A DNA stretch of 64,000 bases from an uncultured Bacteroidota bacterium (GCA_913055825.1 CAJXKB010000002.1:1-64000); one strand, 5' to 3'. Counted from the stretch's first letter, positions 10,431 through 19,903 are shown. Numbers and translations are program-made. The notes: a model not told the origin generated them from the sequence alone.

Positions 10431-10562
10431 ATGGAACCTATCAGAAACACCTATAAATTAGGAATAGACATCGGCTCTACCACTACTTGATTGGCATTGA
10501 TTGATGGTAAAAATGAGTTGTTGTATTCAAATTGATTAATACATAACAGGAAAATAATATCT
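10431..10562 (+). pseudogene. 5' relic of a 2-hydroxyacyl-CoA dehydratase activase (HgdC/BcrA type)
   Basis: From the ATG at 10431 the frame reads YKLGIDIGSTTT, then TGA, then LALIDGKNELLYSN, TGA, and LIHNRKII before another stop. This is the first phosphate-binding motif of the ASKHA ATPases that activate radical 2-hydroxyacyl-CoA dehydratases or benzoyl-CoA reductases, where GSTTTK is the norm. Only about 40 codons with two in-frame stops remain out of a gene that is 250 to over 1400 codons long. The rest is absent. Such enzymes belong to strict anaerobes, so the relic hints at an anaerobic ancestry. Confidence 0.65.
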
Positions 10563-10661
10563 TGTTAGCAAACTAACAAGCAATGTAAGCAAGTTTTAAA
10601 GGTAAAATCTTGGTTTATTGCGGTCGATACTTTCCCCATTGACGATGAGCGGCCTGTCTTG

Positions 10662-12899
10662 TTATTCCAACAAAGTATGCAAACGCCTGATAGATTTCAG
10701 ATTATCCGGATTGTGAATGGCTTTCATAAGGATTTGTTTTTCTTTTTTGGTGAGGTGCCAGCTCAATGAAATATGATTTTTGGCCGAGCCAAACGAAAAG
10801 CGGACGTGTGTAACAGGGACAGTAAGCATTTTGTTTAGCGTTGTTTCCATGGAAAGATAATTTATTTCCTGGATGTTGTTCCAGTCGTCGATTAATGAAC
10901 CTAACGGGCGTATGATCCTGCTAAGGACATTGGGGAGCATATTGTAATTGGCATTGTCATTTTCATCAATGCGAAGAAGGACCAAACCGGAGGTGTTTTC
11001 ATCGATCCACTCCTTAAATTCAGCCACAAAACGAATAGCTGTTATATAACCATAGTTGTCATTAAGTCCGGCGTCCATTACTACGAGGCGCGGATACCCC
11101 GGCAGGTTAACATCGGGGCTAACGTAAGGAAAACTGGCATTCATGCGCAGGGCCGACAAAAAGCGAAGACTGTCGGCGCCAATGTTGCGGTAATTATGCC
11201 GGAATTCGATATTTTTAATTACTGGGCTTTGCTTGTCTCTTACGAGATAAGAAACGTTTAGTGGTGATATAACCAATTGTGCACCTGTGTTTTCGATTGT
11301 AGGTGTAAGGATAAGCATGGGGATTTTGGCCTTTTCTTCCGGTTTTCGGTAGGCATAAAGGGGTTTATCGAGCAAAGGGCCCAAATTCCGGTTAAGGGTC
11401 TTCTCAAACATATAGGCCCTGTCGATAAAATACTTTTTTCCATTGTAGCTGAAATGTTGCAACCGGAAAAACCAATCACTCATCGAAAAGGTGTAAGCCA
11501 CAGGGTTGAGAATATCTGTAGCCAGTTTCTCAACATGCTGCCTGATTGTAGTGTTGTATTGCTGTTGATTTTTATGTAGTAATAATTCGCGCCAGTATGC
11601 TGCACCAATCATTCCCCCCGAAGCGCCGGTAATGAGTTGTGTTCGTTTCCTTAAATTGTTCCCCAACGTACTGTCGGCGGTGGCCAGTGAGTAATAAGCC
11701 CAGACTGCCATTTTCATGCCTCCGCCACTGGTACAAATAACAACCATACGTGGTTTTTGACCTGGATGCTTCGGATTGGTGTTTTTTTGTTTCCAGGCAT
11801 TCAGTACACCGATGGTTTGTAGCGAATCCTGTTGAAAGTTACCATGATCGAGAAGCTTGATTTGTGATTTGTGGTAACTTAGTCCGTAAGCATTGTTGTT
11901 GTATGAAGAAATGATGCCCGGCGAAGCATAGGCAGCAAGGAACAACATCACAATTACGGCAATAAAAGTCCAGCGTTGGAAAACAATGTAAAGCAGACTG
12001 GTGAAAAGCAAAATCACCGTGAGTAATAATTGGATACTGGCACCGGCAGGCAAAATAAGAGCCGGTTGATTTTTAAAAAGACCCCGTAGCAAAATGAACG
12101 CAAGGATAAAAACAATATAGTATAAGGCATGGCGATGCTGATAATGAAACACTTTTGTAAACTGTTCTTCGTTATACTGTTTAAAGCGGCCTGTTTTGGC
12201 CAGGCGTGTGAACGAAGGCATATAAATTTCAACCCGCGAAGGATCATTTTCACGGATGGGAGCCTCTTTTATTTTTAGACGTTTGTCTTTCTCAGAAATC
12301 CGTTGCAACCACCTGAAACGAGGGTGTTTTTTTAAAAACCGGCTCCTGAAATGAAACAAAGAAGGGATGCCCCGCACTACAATAAAAAAGAAGCCAAACG
12401 AAAAGAAAACAAAAATTAAAACTCCCGTTAAAAAGCTAATCAAATTGATAACAATATTTCCGTAAGGGATTAACTCGTAAACATGTTGGAAATAAGCACT
12501 ACGGTAAAGATAGTACAATAAATAGGAAAAAGGGATGGCCGAATTGTTGAGCGAATACACATAAAACGGCTTGGAAACTGTAACGATAAACGGGTATCGG
12601 TGTACCATAACCGTGTATGATGAAATATGAAACGCCATAATAAAACTTCCGGTAGCGAGGCCCGCAAATAAAAAAGCCCAGAAGCTTACTGCTCCCATGT
12701 ATTCAGGGGTGAGATAAAGTGAAGGAATGCCAAACTTTTGTCCAAATACTCCGGCAACAATCAAGAACGGCAATAACCACGAAAGCAGGATTAGGTGGTT
12801 ATTTTTAAGATAACCCAACAGTAACTGGACCGGAAAAAATGAAAAAAACCGCCTGATCCTAATACTGATTTTGTTTTTAGGTTTCAGTTTCCTGATCAT
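10662..12899 (-). CDS. Membrane-anchored patatin-like phospholipase
   Basis: The 745-residue protein has an N-terminal membrane region of about 350 residues with roughly seven to eight hydrophobic helices, then a patatin lipase domain. The domain shows the glycine-rich oxyanion loop TSGGGMK (near 392), the nucleophile motif GASGG (near 425) and the DAG catalytic aspartate motif (near 606). Patatins are Ser-Asp lipases that cut acyl chains from glycerolipids. The start is the ATG at 12899, 20 bases after the tetR stop, so it is probably co-transcribed with tetR and the LolA-like gene. Its place at the end of a block with lipid-type exporters suggests a role in lipid turnover at the inner membrane. 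Substrate unknown. Confidence 0.88.
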   Translation of the reverse strand: MIRKLKPKNKISIRIRRFFSFFPVQLLLGYLKNNHLILLSWLLPFLIVAGVFGQKFGIPSLYLTPEYMGAVSFWAFLFAGLATGSFIMAFHISSYTVMVHRYPFIVTVSKPFYVYSLNNSAIPFSYLLYYLYRSAYFQHVYELIPYGNIVINLISFLTGVLIFVFFSFGFFFIVVRGIPSLFHFRSRFLKKHPRFRWLQRISEKDKRLKIKEAPIRENDPSRVEIYMPSFTRLAKTGRFKQYNEEQFTKVFHYQHRHALYYIVFILAFILLRGLFKNQPALILPAGASIQLLLTVILLFTSLLYIVFQRWTFIAVIVMLFLAAYASPGIISSYNNNAYGLSYHKSQIKLLDHGNFQQDSLQTIGVLNAWKQKNTNPKHPGQKPRMVVICTSGGGMKMAVWAYYSLATADSTLGNNLRKRTQLITGASGGMIGAAYWRELLLHKNQQQYNTTIRQHVEKLATDILNPVAYTFSMSDWFFRLQHFSYNGKKYFIDRAYMFEKTLNRNLGPLLDKPLYAYRKPEEKAKIPMLILTPTIENTGAQLVISPLNVSYLVRDKQSPVIKNIEFRHNYRNIGADSLRFLSALRMNASFPYVSPDVNLPGYPRLVVMDAGLNDNYGYITAIRFVAEFKEWIDENTSGLVLLRIDENDNANYNMLPNVLSRIIRPLGSLIDDWNNIQEINYLSMETTLNKMLTVPVTHVRFSFGSAKNHISLSWHLTKKEKQILMKAIHNPDNLKSIRRLHTLLE

Positions 12900-12919
12900 A
12901 ACTATTTATTTTTAGTAGA

Positions 12920-13537
12920 TCATGAGGCTCCGGCCGGTTTCATAATTGCCTGGAGCAGACTGAGCATTTTACTGCAAAAATCTTTTTCAGGAAATTTATT
13001 AGGGTTTAAGGTAAGTTCAATATTTAAAACAAGCGGAATTCCCATGTACAGTTTAGCGAGATTTTCGGTTGAAATTCCCGAATCCCAATTCTCCTCTGCA
13101 ATTCCGTCGAGTATAATTTTGCAGAAGCCATGTTTGATTTGGTTATAGATCTCATCCAGCTTTTTTTTCATGGGTTCATCGTTTTGGTACGAGGCTTCTG
13201 TGAAAAATAAAAGTGTGATTCCTTTGTTCTTGATAAGGTATTTAACATGGAAACACAAATATTCGTGTAAACGATCTACCGCAGGTGTCCGCTGCATAGC
13301 GATTTTTTTCAGGGAAATAATCAGTTCATCCTCCACATTACTAACTATTTCCATTAATATTTCCTGCTTATTTTTAAAATGACGAAAAATGGTTGAGTCG
13401 CTGATACCCACCCTTTTTGCAATGTTTTTAACGGAAAGTTTGAGGAGGCCTTCATTAGATATGATTTCTTTAGAAGCCTCAACAATTTGTTTGCGGCGAA
13501 TATCAGTGAATGTACGAGTCGTTTTTTTTACCATCAT
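12920..13537 (-). CDS. TetR/AcrR-family regulator (copy 1)
   Basis: The 205-residue repressor-type regulator has an N-terminal helix-turn-helix (about residues 12-60) with VGISDSTIFRHFKNKQEI as recognition region and a ligand-binding C-terminal domain. It is clearly paralogous to the TetR at 25381-25980: both share IFRHF, KNKGITLLFFTEASYQN-type and LYMGIPLVLNIE-type segments across their length. The near-identical recognition helices suggest overlapping operators. It lies between the LolA-like gene and the patatin gene, all on one strand. Its promoter shares the bases ACTTGTCAATG with the TauE/SafE promoter at 28.9 kb. The ligand is unknown; a hydrophobic effector is plausible from the context. 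Confidence 0.93.
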   Translation of the reverse strand: MMVKKTTRTFTDIRRKQIVEASKEIISNEGLLKLSVKNIAKRVGISDSTIFRHFKNKQEILMEIVSNVEDELIISLKKIAMQRTPAVDRLHEYLCFHVKYLIKNKGITLLFFTEASYQNDEPMKKKLDEIYNQIKHGFCKIILDGIAEENWDSGISTENLAKLYMGIPLVLNIELTLNPNKFPEKDFCSKMLSLLQAIMKPAGAS

Positions 13538-13547
13538 TTTTTTTTGA

Positions 13548-13578
13548 TAAAATTACCAACTTTCCCTGTACTTGTCAA
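13548..13578 (-). promoter_or_regulatory. Promoter of tetR copy 1 with shared -33 region
   Basis: The minus strand reads TTGA, 19 bases, then TAATTTTA, close to the Bacteroidota promoter. The bases around the -33 element (ACTTGTCAATG on the plus strand, ending at 13580) are identical to those at the TauE/SafE promoter (28920-28930) and contain the ACTTG half-site also seen at tetR copy 2. Confidence 0.5.
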
Positions 13579-13617
13579 TGGTCTTACATTTTTATCAGAA
13601 TTAACAAAAAAAGGGTT

Positions 13618-14367
13618 TTAGTTAGCAGGTTTTGGAACCATGTTTTCCGGCGTAAATAAGCTATCTGGTAGTCCCTGGTTGAGCTTAATGCCGGTCATAA
13701 TAATTTTTGTTTTATGATTTCGTACCAAATCAGTCATGTCCACTTCGCGGGGCACCCAATATGTTCCAATTTTGATGTAAAAATAGTCTGAAATTTTTTC
13801 GCGCTTTCTTTCCAGATTAAAAAATTCAATTTTCTCGGGATAGTAATATTTTTTGTTGACGACAGCTAACAGATATATGTACGATGCATCCTTCGATTTA
13901 GGAATTAATTTTAAAACATAACTCGTATCGGTGGTTTTTACTAATACCGGATTGTATTTTTCGGTATAAGGCTTAGTAGCCATATCTTCAATCGAAAAAT
14001 CGGAAGGATTAAAGGTCCTGCTGTTGGCGATACTCGTCATTTTTTTTGGCTTGTTGAACATGGGTAGATACAAATACACCACACCCCCGGGTAACGAAAG
14101 GCTGGAAATACCAACTTCTGATTTTGGGGCGGTAAAACGGAAAAGTTTTGTGTCGGCTCCTTTTTGATACAACACTGCTTCTTTGGTTTTAATTTTAGCA
14201 CTGTTAAAATTGACCAGTACCATTTTAACATTGGCCTGTTTGTCTTTGGGGGCAAAAACCACCTGATCCATTTTTTTCAGGATCGATTGACCCTGTGTCT
14301 GTGCCTGAATTGGTAAAGGGTTCCATAACAGAAGAACAAGTCCTGCAAAAAACAAATACTTTTTCAT
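13618..14367 (-). CDS. Outer-membrane lipoprotein-sorting (LolA-like) protein
   Basis: The 249-residue protein begins with a signal peptide (residues 1-22, ending AQA) and continues as a LolA/LolB-like half-barrel of the COG2834 type, with segments such as LFRFTAPKSEVG, VYLYLPMFNKPKKM and YPEKIEFFN. Relatives carry lipids or lipoproteins across the periplasm and are often coded next to MMPL/RND-type exporters, as here. It follows the RND pump gene, separated from it by a strong hairpin terminator, so its expression may depend on read-through or a separate promoter. It precedes tetR copy 1 by 80 bases. Family call is good; cargo is unknown. Confidence 0.85.
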   Translation of the reverse strand: MKKYLFFAGLVLLLWNPLPIQAQTQGQSILKKMDQVVFAPKDKQANVKMVLVNFNSAKIKTKEAVLYQKGADTKLFRFTAPKSEVGISSLSLPGGVVYLYLPMFNKPKKMTSIANSRTFNPSDFSIEDMATKPYTEKYNPVLVKTTDTSYVLKLIPKSKDASYIYLLAVVNKKYYYPEKIEFFNLERKREKISDYFYIKIGTYWVPREVDMTDLVRNHKTKIIMTGIKLNQGLPDSLFTPENMVPKPAN

Positions 14368-14391
14368 GAGTTATTTTTTATAAAATTTAGT

Positions 14392-14430
14392 AAAAAGCGG
14401 AATGCTGATATACATGTGTCAGCATTCCGC
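14392..14430 (-). terminator. Terminator between the RND pump gene and the LolA-like gene
   Basis: The 12-base arm GCGGAATGCTGA pairs perfectly with TCAGCATTCCGC across a 10-base loop, and on the minus strand a run of five T follows. It lies 12 bases after the RND stop codon and splits the block into two possible transcripts or attenuates read-through into the LolA-like, tetR and patatin genes. Confidence 0.85.
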
Positions 14431-14441
14431 TTAAGATATTT

Positions 14442-17400
14442 TTAATTTACTTCTTTAGTTACTACTTTCAGCTTTTTTTTGTCTTTTGTATCAACAATAT
14501 ACGCATACATAGGGACAAATATCAAGGTCAGTAAAGTCCCGATGAGTAGTCCGCCAATGGCAACATCCGCCAACGGGCTTAAGCGTTCAAGGCCCACGGC
14601 TTGTTCCAGTGCAATAGGAACCATACCGGCAATAGTCCCAAAAGCAGTCATCATTACCGGGCGGAAACGGATACGGACACTCTCAACGGCACTGTCGAAA
14701 GGCGCTTCGCCACTTTCGCGGTGCATCTGGTAAAAGTCTATAAGCAAGACCGCGTTTTTAATAATAATGCCAAAAAGCAGCAATATCCCCAGCAAACTTG
14801 GCATACAACTGGGTTTATGGAATAATAACATACCCCATGCAGCCCCAATCATCGACAAAGGAAGCACCACAATCATAATTAGCGCCATCCTCACCGATTT
14901 GTAAATGGCAATGAGTGCCATGAGTAAAATGATGATACCTAAACCTATGGCTTTGGTCATGCGGTTAAAACTGTCGTTAATGGTAGCTATTGATCCTTCC
15001 TGGGTAATTACTACATCATCAAGTCCTTTTACTTTTTTCAGTGCATTAGCGGCAGCGTCGGTTATATGGGTAATAGGCCTTTTGTTACGATATCCGTTAA
15101 CGTCAACGCTATAAAGTAATTTGTCGCGTTCGATCTTGGCAAAAGTGAGCTGCTTTTTAATTTTAGCAATGGAAGCAAGGGGTATTTCCCCGAATTTTGT
15201 CTGAATTGGCAATAAGCGTAAACTTTGTATGTTCTGGCTAAATTTACCTTTCATATAAAGTCGCACAAACTGTGTTTTCATCGACTGCAAATCGGCATTC
15301 AGGCCTATTACTTGTCCTTTTACAGGAATTTGGCTGGCAATTTGGTATGGTGTTACGCCATAGCTGAGGGCTTTGTTTTCATTAATATCAAGTACTATTT
15401 CAGTGAAATCCTTATCCCAGCTGGTAGATACCGAAGTTAACCCATTCACATCCTGAATAGCTTTTTCTACCAAATGTGATTTTTTTGCCAGACCATCTAC
15501 AACCGGTGATTTCAATCGAATATCCAATGGTGCTTTGATAGATGATAGGGGAGTTGCTCCAAAATCGAAAACATCATCGCGTTTAAGGCCTTCCATATGC
15601 GATAGCTTATCGCGAATAAGGCTTTCCAATTGCCACATAGTTTGTTTACGGTGAAAACGGTCTACGCAGTTGATAGTGATGGAGGCTTCAGACGGCAGGT
15701 TTCCGCTTCCAAGGCTCAATACACCTGCCTCGGTACCAAAAGCCACTGAGCTTCTCACGGCCCATGGTTGTTTACGCAGCCATTTTAGGAAAGGCTCAAT
15801 CTTAATTTCAGCACTATTTACTGTTTCATTGGAGCTAAAACCTATCTGGGCTTTAATAATTCCTGTATCCATAGGTGGCATAGCATCTTTCCCGATAGTG
15901 GGCATAATGCTTTTCACACTTATTATTAAAATGAGTAAAACCCCAACTGTCAGTAATGTACGGCGTAGGAGTCGTCTTTTTGTGTTTGAAAATTTAATTA
16001 CACTCACATACGGCTCGACCAGACGTCCCATCGATTTTTGATATACTTTGTCAAACCAAAGTTCAATTTTGGTTTTCCCTGTTCCGTTTTTGTAAAGTAC
16101 TTTTAAAAGACTTGGGATAAAAGTAATTGACAGGAAAAAAGAAATCAGCAAAGCAATAATCAATGTGGAAATAAGTGGTTTAAATATTTTTTGGGGAAAG
16201 CCGCCCACAAACATCAACGGGAATAAAATAGCGATGGTTGACAGCGTACCGGCAAAAATAGGAGCAATAACCTCTTTTGTCCCTTTTTGTATAGCGGTCT
16301 CCAGATCCTCTTTCAATTCGTTGAGGTGCCGTTCCACATTTTCGAGTACTACCACCGCATCATCGGTCAACATCCCCAATGCAAGGATAATAGCAGTGTA
16401 AACTACGATATTTAATTCGCCACCGCTGAGCCAAATTACAGCCATAGTCGAGAAAAATACCATAGGGATCGACAATCCTGCTGCAATAATGGCTCTGAAG
16501 TTGCCCAAAAAGAACAACACAACTATTAAAGTGTATAAAATGGCATCGCGAAGAGCCGATAGCATATTGGCATTCGATAATTGAATTAAATCACGTTGGG
16601 TGTCTGAAATTTCAAACCGGATGTTTGGGTATTTGGCTTTCAGTTTTTTCATTTCGGCACGGGCTGCATTACTAACATCCAGGACACTGCCACCAGGTGA
16701 GCGTTGGATGGAAAGTGCAATGGCTGGTTTGCCGTTACCAATGTACCCGGCAGTGCGTTTTTTGTATTTCCAGCTCACATCGGCTATATTGCCCAACATT
16801 ACATTGGGCAGCACCATAATATGTTTAATTTTTTCCACTTCGTCCTTTTCACCATAAAAGGTGATAGTATAAAAGCTGTTGTCTCCTTTTACAAAACCTA
16901 TGGGCATATCGCGATTAAGCGTATTTAGTGCTTTGGCTATCAGGTCGAAATTTATACCATAACGTTTAGCCTTAAAAGGATCAACATCCACATTAATGGA
17001 ACTTTGATACCCCCCGAAGACTTCTACGTTTCCAATATCAGGATTACTCAAAAGGTGCGGCTTCATAAAACTGTCGGCCATTTTCCGGATATCGCCCAAG
17101 CTGATATTATCGTTTTTGGGCGACATAGAGATTACATCTACCGGGAGGGTAAAATCGCCAGCCGTATAAATGGCCGGATTGGTTCCGGGAGGTAATTTGG
17201 CCTTTGCAATAGAAAGTGCATTAGCCACATCCACAGCTGCGGCATTAAGGCTTTTTTTGTAACTAAAGTCGGCCTTAACAATAGAAAAGTTAGCCACATT
17301 GATGGAGCTGATATCGGTAACTTCGCCTAATCGGGCAATTTCCTGTTCGATGGGCTTTGAAACCGTATTGGCTGCTACCTGAGAAGTAGCTCCAGGAATA

Positions 17401-17543
17401 GCTGTGATAACGATAACTTCCGGTGGGTTGGCATCAGGGAAAAGATTTTTGGGTAAAGTAACCAAGGCCACTATCCCAAGAATAAAAAATCCTGTTATAA
17501 GCGCGTATAGCGTGTATGGTCGTTTATAAAAATAATTAAACAT
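14442..17543 (-). CDS. RND efflux pump, inner-membrane permease (HAE1/AcrB type)
   Basis: The 1033-residue protein has the full RND layout: twelve membrane helices with two large periplasmic loops after helix 1 and helix 7. Family marks are the N-terminal YALITGFFILGIVALVTLP helix, PGATSQVAANTVSKPIEQEI, the proton-relay helix with GMLTDDAVVVLENVERH (near residue 400), and the C-terminal RFRPVMMTAFGTIAGMVPIAL. It uses the proton gradient to move substrates out through a TolC channel. The gene follows the membrane-fusion gene by 3 bases and the TolC gene, giving a complete tripartite pump. A terminator follows. Substrate is unknown; the neighbouring lipid-type genes suggest a hydrophobic one. 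Confidence 0.95.
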   Translation of the reverse strand: MFNYFYKRPYTLYALITGFFILGIVALVTLPKNLFPDANPPEVIVITAIPGATSQVAANTVSKPIEQEIARLGEVTDISSINVANFSIVKADFSYKKSLNAAAVDVANALSIAKAKLPPGTNPAIYTAGDFTLPVDVISMSPKNDNISLGDIRKMADSFMKPHLLSNPDIGNVEVFGGYQSSINVDVDPFKAKRYGINFDLIAKALNTLNRDMPIGFVKGDNSFYTITFYGEKDEVEKIKHIMVLPNVMLGNIADVSWKYKKRTAGYIGNGKPAIALSIQRSPGGSVLDVSNAARAEMKKLKAKYPNIRFEISDTQRDLIQLSNANMLSALRDAILYTLIVVLFFLGNFRAIIAAGLSIPMVFFSTMAVIWLSGGELNIVVYTAIILALGMLTDDAVVVLENVERHLNELKEDLETAIQKGTKEVIAPIFAGTLSTIAILFPLMFVGGFPQKIFKPLISTLIIALLISFFLSITFIPSLLKVLYKNGTGKTKIELWFDKVYQKSMGRLVEPYVSVIKFSNTKRRLLRRTLLTVGVLLILIISVKSIMPTIGKDAMPPMDTGIIKAQIGFSSNETVNSAEIKIEPFLKWLRKQPWAVRSSVAFGTEAGVLSLGSGNLPSEASITINCVDRFHRKQTMWQLESLIRDKLSHMEGLKRDDVFDFGATPLSSIKAPLDIRLKSPVVDGLAKKSHLVEKAIQDVNGLTSVSTSWDKDFTEIVLDINENKALSYGVTPYQIASQIPVKGQVIGLNADLQSMKTQFVRLYMKGKFSQNIQSLRLLPIQTKFGEIPLASIAKIKKQLTFAKIERDKLLYSVDVNGYRNKRPITHITDAAANALKKVKGLDDVVITQEGSIATINDSFNRMTKAIGLGIIILLMALIAIYKSVRMALIMIVVLPLSMIGAAWGMLLFHKPSCMPSLLGILLLFGIIIKNAVLLIDFYQMHRESGEAPFDSAVESVRIRFRPVMMTAFGTIAGMVPIALEQAVGLERLSPLADVAIGGLLIGTLLTLIFVPMYAYIVDTKDKKKLKVVTKEVN

Positions 17544-17546
17544 ATC

Positions 17547-18605
17547 TTAGTCTTTATTTACCTGAATGGAAATACCACCCAGTAGTTTTAATAAAATATC
17601 TTGTTTTGCCACTACCAGCTCGTTACCTTCTAATTGTGTGTTGGCAACTACTGCTCCTTCTTCGCCCGATTGTATCAAGCTAACTTCTTGTGCTACGGCC
17701 TTATCACCTTCTTTTACCAGTACATAGCTTTTACCATTTCGGTTTAAAATAGCATCAAAAGGAAGCATAAGTCCATCACCTTTAAATACTTCAACATTTA
17801 CTTCAATACGGTCACCACTCATTAAACCGGTGGCATCCACATAAACTTTGTATTCTGCCAGGCTGTTGAAAGTACTGTTTAGTTTAATGGCATTATATTG
17901 TTTCTGGTTGTACCGTACACCGTATATATTCAAATCGGTGGGTACCCGTACCAGTAAATAAAAGCCGTTTTTGGCATTCAGGCTTGCAATGGGCCTGCCG
18001 GGCATGGATACATCCCCTGCATTTACCCAGGTTTTAGACAGCCGGCCATCTACAGGCGAAAGAATAACGGCATAAGTTAATGCATTGTTTAATTCACTTA
18101 AATTTTGGTTTAATGTTTCAATTTTAGATTGTAGTGCTGCAATATTGCTTTCTTCCATTTCCGATTGCTCAATGGAAGCGCCTTTCACTGCAATTAAGTC
18201 GAGGGTTCTTTTATGAGTTGCTTCCAGATTTTTAAGGGCAACTTTGGCAGCTTCAATGCCTGATTTTACGCTGTTGATGTTGCTTCTTATGCTGGTGTCG
18301 TCCAGTTTGGCAATTACATCTCCTTTTTTAACCTTTGAACCGCTGGCTTTAATATAATCAACACGGGCCGAAATGCGTGAAGTTAGTGTTACATCCTTAT
18401 CATTTTTAGCAATGGCCAAATAAGGCAAACTCAGCGTAACCGGTTTTATTTGGGGTTTAAACGTCGAAACTACTATGGCATATTTTTTGGCCACAGGTGT
18501 AGAAGCGTCTTTTTTCCGTGCTCTTTTTACAGCGAATATTCCGCCCGCAATGAGGATAACCACTACTACAATGCTGATAATTGTTTTTCTATTCATCTTC
18601 TTCAT
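17547..18605 (-). CDS. RND efflux membrane-fusion (HlyD/AcrA-like) protein
   Basis: The 352-residue periplasmic adaptor joins the RND permease to the TolC channel. It has an N-terminal membrane anchor (about residues 6-25), a lipoyl-type domain split around a coiled-coil hairpin (about 85-185, with KKGDVIAKLDDTSI before and VILSPVDGRLSKTWVNAGD after) and a C-terminal beta-barrel region. The start ATG at 18605 overlaps the tolC stop codon as ATGA, a sign of coupled translation; MNRKT three codons later is an alternative start. It precedes the RND gene directly. Confidence 0.93.
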   Translation of the reverse strand: MKKMNRKTIISIVVVVILIAGGIFAVKRARKKDASTPVAKKYAIVVSTFKPQIKPVTLSLPYLAIAKNDKDVTLTSRISARVDYIKASGSKVKKGDVIAKLDDTSIRSNINSVKSGIEAAKVALKNLEATHKRTLDLIAVKGASIEQSEMEESNIAALQSKIETLNQNLSELNNALTYAVILSPVDGRLSKTWVNAGDVSMPGRPIASLNAKNGFYLLVRVPTDLNIYGVRYNQKQYNAIKLNSTFNSLAEYKVYVDATGLMSGDRIEVNVEVFKGDGLMLPFDAILNRNGKSYVLVKEGDKAVAQEVSLIQSGEEGAVVANTQLEGNELVVAKQDILLKLLGGISIQVNKD

Positions 18606-19903
18606 TTTACTATGTTTTCAATGTTATTTCCATAAATCACGGCCAGTTGCATTAGCGTTTGCCATTTTTGAGCACGGGCCTTATAAAGTTTTGATTTTTC
18701 TAAAACGAGGTCGTCTTCGTATTTCAGATAATCTTCAATGGTCATTTGATCCGATTCATAACTAACACGGGCAATTTTCAGTAATTCGGTTTTGTTTTTT
18801 ACACTGTTGGCGTATAGCTTTAATGAAAGATTAATCAGCGACAGACTGTTTTGCAATTGCCGGGCCTGAGAGCTCAATTCCAGTTTCATTTTTGCCAGTT
18901 CGTTTTCGGTAGATTCCATATCGAGTTTACTCATTTTAATTTGAGTATATTGGCTTTTTGTAAAGATGGGAATATGTAACCCCAAGCCGAAAGTGGTAAA
19001 GTCTTCGTTGATACGGAGATTATTATTGTATGCATTGGCCATGCTATGGTTGTAGTTGCCATTGAAAGTAATGGAAGGCAACAGCTTTTCTTTTTCGGCC
19101 TTGAAACCTAATTGGTCGGCTTTCAGCTTGTTTTTCAACGGATCGAGGGCTCTGAGGGCACCACTCAGATATGTGCCTTTCTGCGTCATGGGAACAGCTT
19201 TTTGTAAAGTGATTCCTGTTAATGCACGGATGGCCGAAATTACCTGCTCGCGTTGAATGGAAATTTCGTTTTTCAGCAACTTAATTTCATTGATGCCGTC
19301 GTCAATTTTTAGCAGGGCCGACCCGGGTGCACGTTGGTTTTTCACCTTTATATTTATGATTTCTCTTGTTTTCAGCAACGACTGTTTTTTTTTCTGCAAT
19401 GCATTAGAAAGTGCATCCAGATACTGAATATTGGCATTTGAACTTACCAGGATAGCCTCGTTTTTCAAGAGATTTAAATGTTTCAGGGCTTGTGCCGAAT
19501 GTATCATCATCCTGGCTTTTCCGGCTGTTGTGTAAATTGACAGGGCGAAAACAGGCATGGATACAGCTGCCCCAATCCTGAAAATATTTTTACTGAAGGG
19601 TTGTGGAAGCGTTTGATCCTTTATAATTGAAAATAGCTCATTGGGAGCCAAAGGAACCATCCCATTTGGGGATGACGAGTTTTCGTAAGTGCCAAAAGCA
19701 GTAATACTTGGGTATAACTTACTGTATACCAGGTTTTTGCCTGTAATTGCTTTTTCCAGATTGATTTCATCACTTCTGGTTTGCGGGTGTGTTTTCAACG
19801 AATCGAAAAGTGTCCCGATACGCTGTGCTTCCTGGGCTTGTATAAAAACAGGCAACAGAAGCAGCCAAAGGAGATAGCTGATTGTTTTTGATTTTCTGAT
19901 CAT
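18602..19903 (-). CDS. TolC-family outer-membrane efflux protein
   Basis: The 433-residue protein has a signal peptide (residues 1-23, ending IQAQ) and two long coiled-coil repeats typical of the outer-membrane efflux family, with motifs such as KLYPSITAFGTYENSS, LGLHIPIFTKSQY and a C-terminal LKYEDDLVLEKSKLYKARAQKW. TolC trimers form the outer-membrane duct of tripartite pumps. It overlaps the membrane-fusion gene by four bases and lies 38 bases after the MMPL exporter gene, so it probably serves the RND pump and possibly the MMPL exporter. Confidence 0.93.
   Translation of the reverse strand: MIRKSKTISYLLWLLLLPVFIQAQEAQRIGTLFDSLKTHPQTRSDEINLEKAITGKNLVYSKLYPSITAFGTYENSSSPNGMVPLAPNELFSIIKDQTLPQPFSKNIFRIGAAVSMPVFALSIYTTAGKARMMIHSAQALKHLNLLKNEAILVSSNANIQYLDALSNALQKKKQSLLKTREIINIKVKNQRAPGSALLKIDDGINEIKLLKNEISIQREQVISAIRALTGITLQKAVPMTQKGTYLSGALRALDPLKNKLKADQLGFKAEKEKLLPSITFNGNYNHSMANAYNNNLRINEDFTTFGLGLHIPIFTKSQYTQIKMSKLDMESTENELAKMKLELSSQARQLQNSLSLINLSLKLYANSVKNKTELLKIARVSYESDQMTIEDYLKYEDDLVLEKSKLYKARAQKWQTLMQLAVIYGNNIENIVK

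Noticed and set aside
10488-10490. TGA read as an amino acid (recoding or alternative code) in the activase relic
   Set aside because: All other genes in the window use TGA as stop or avoid it in frame, and the relic has several further stops and no remaining body.
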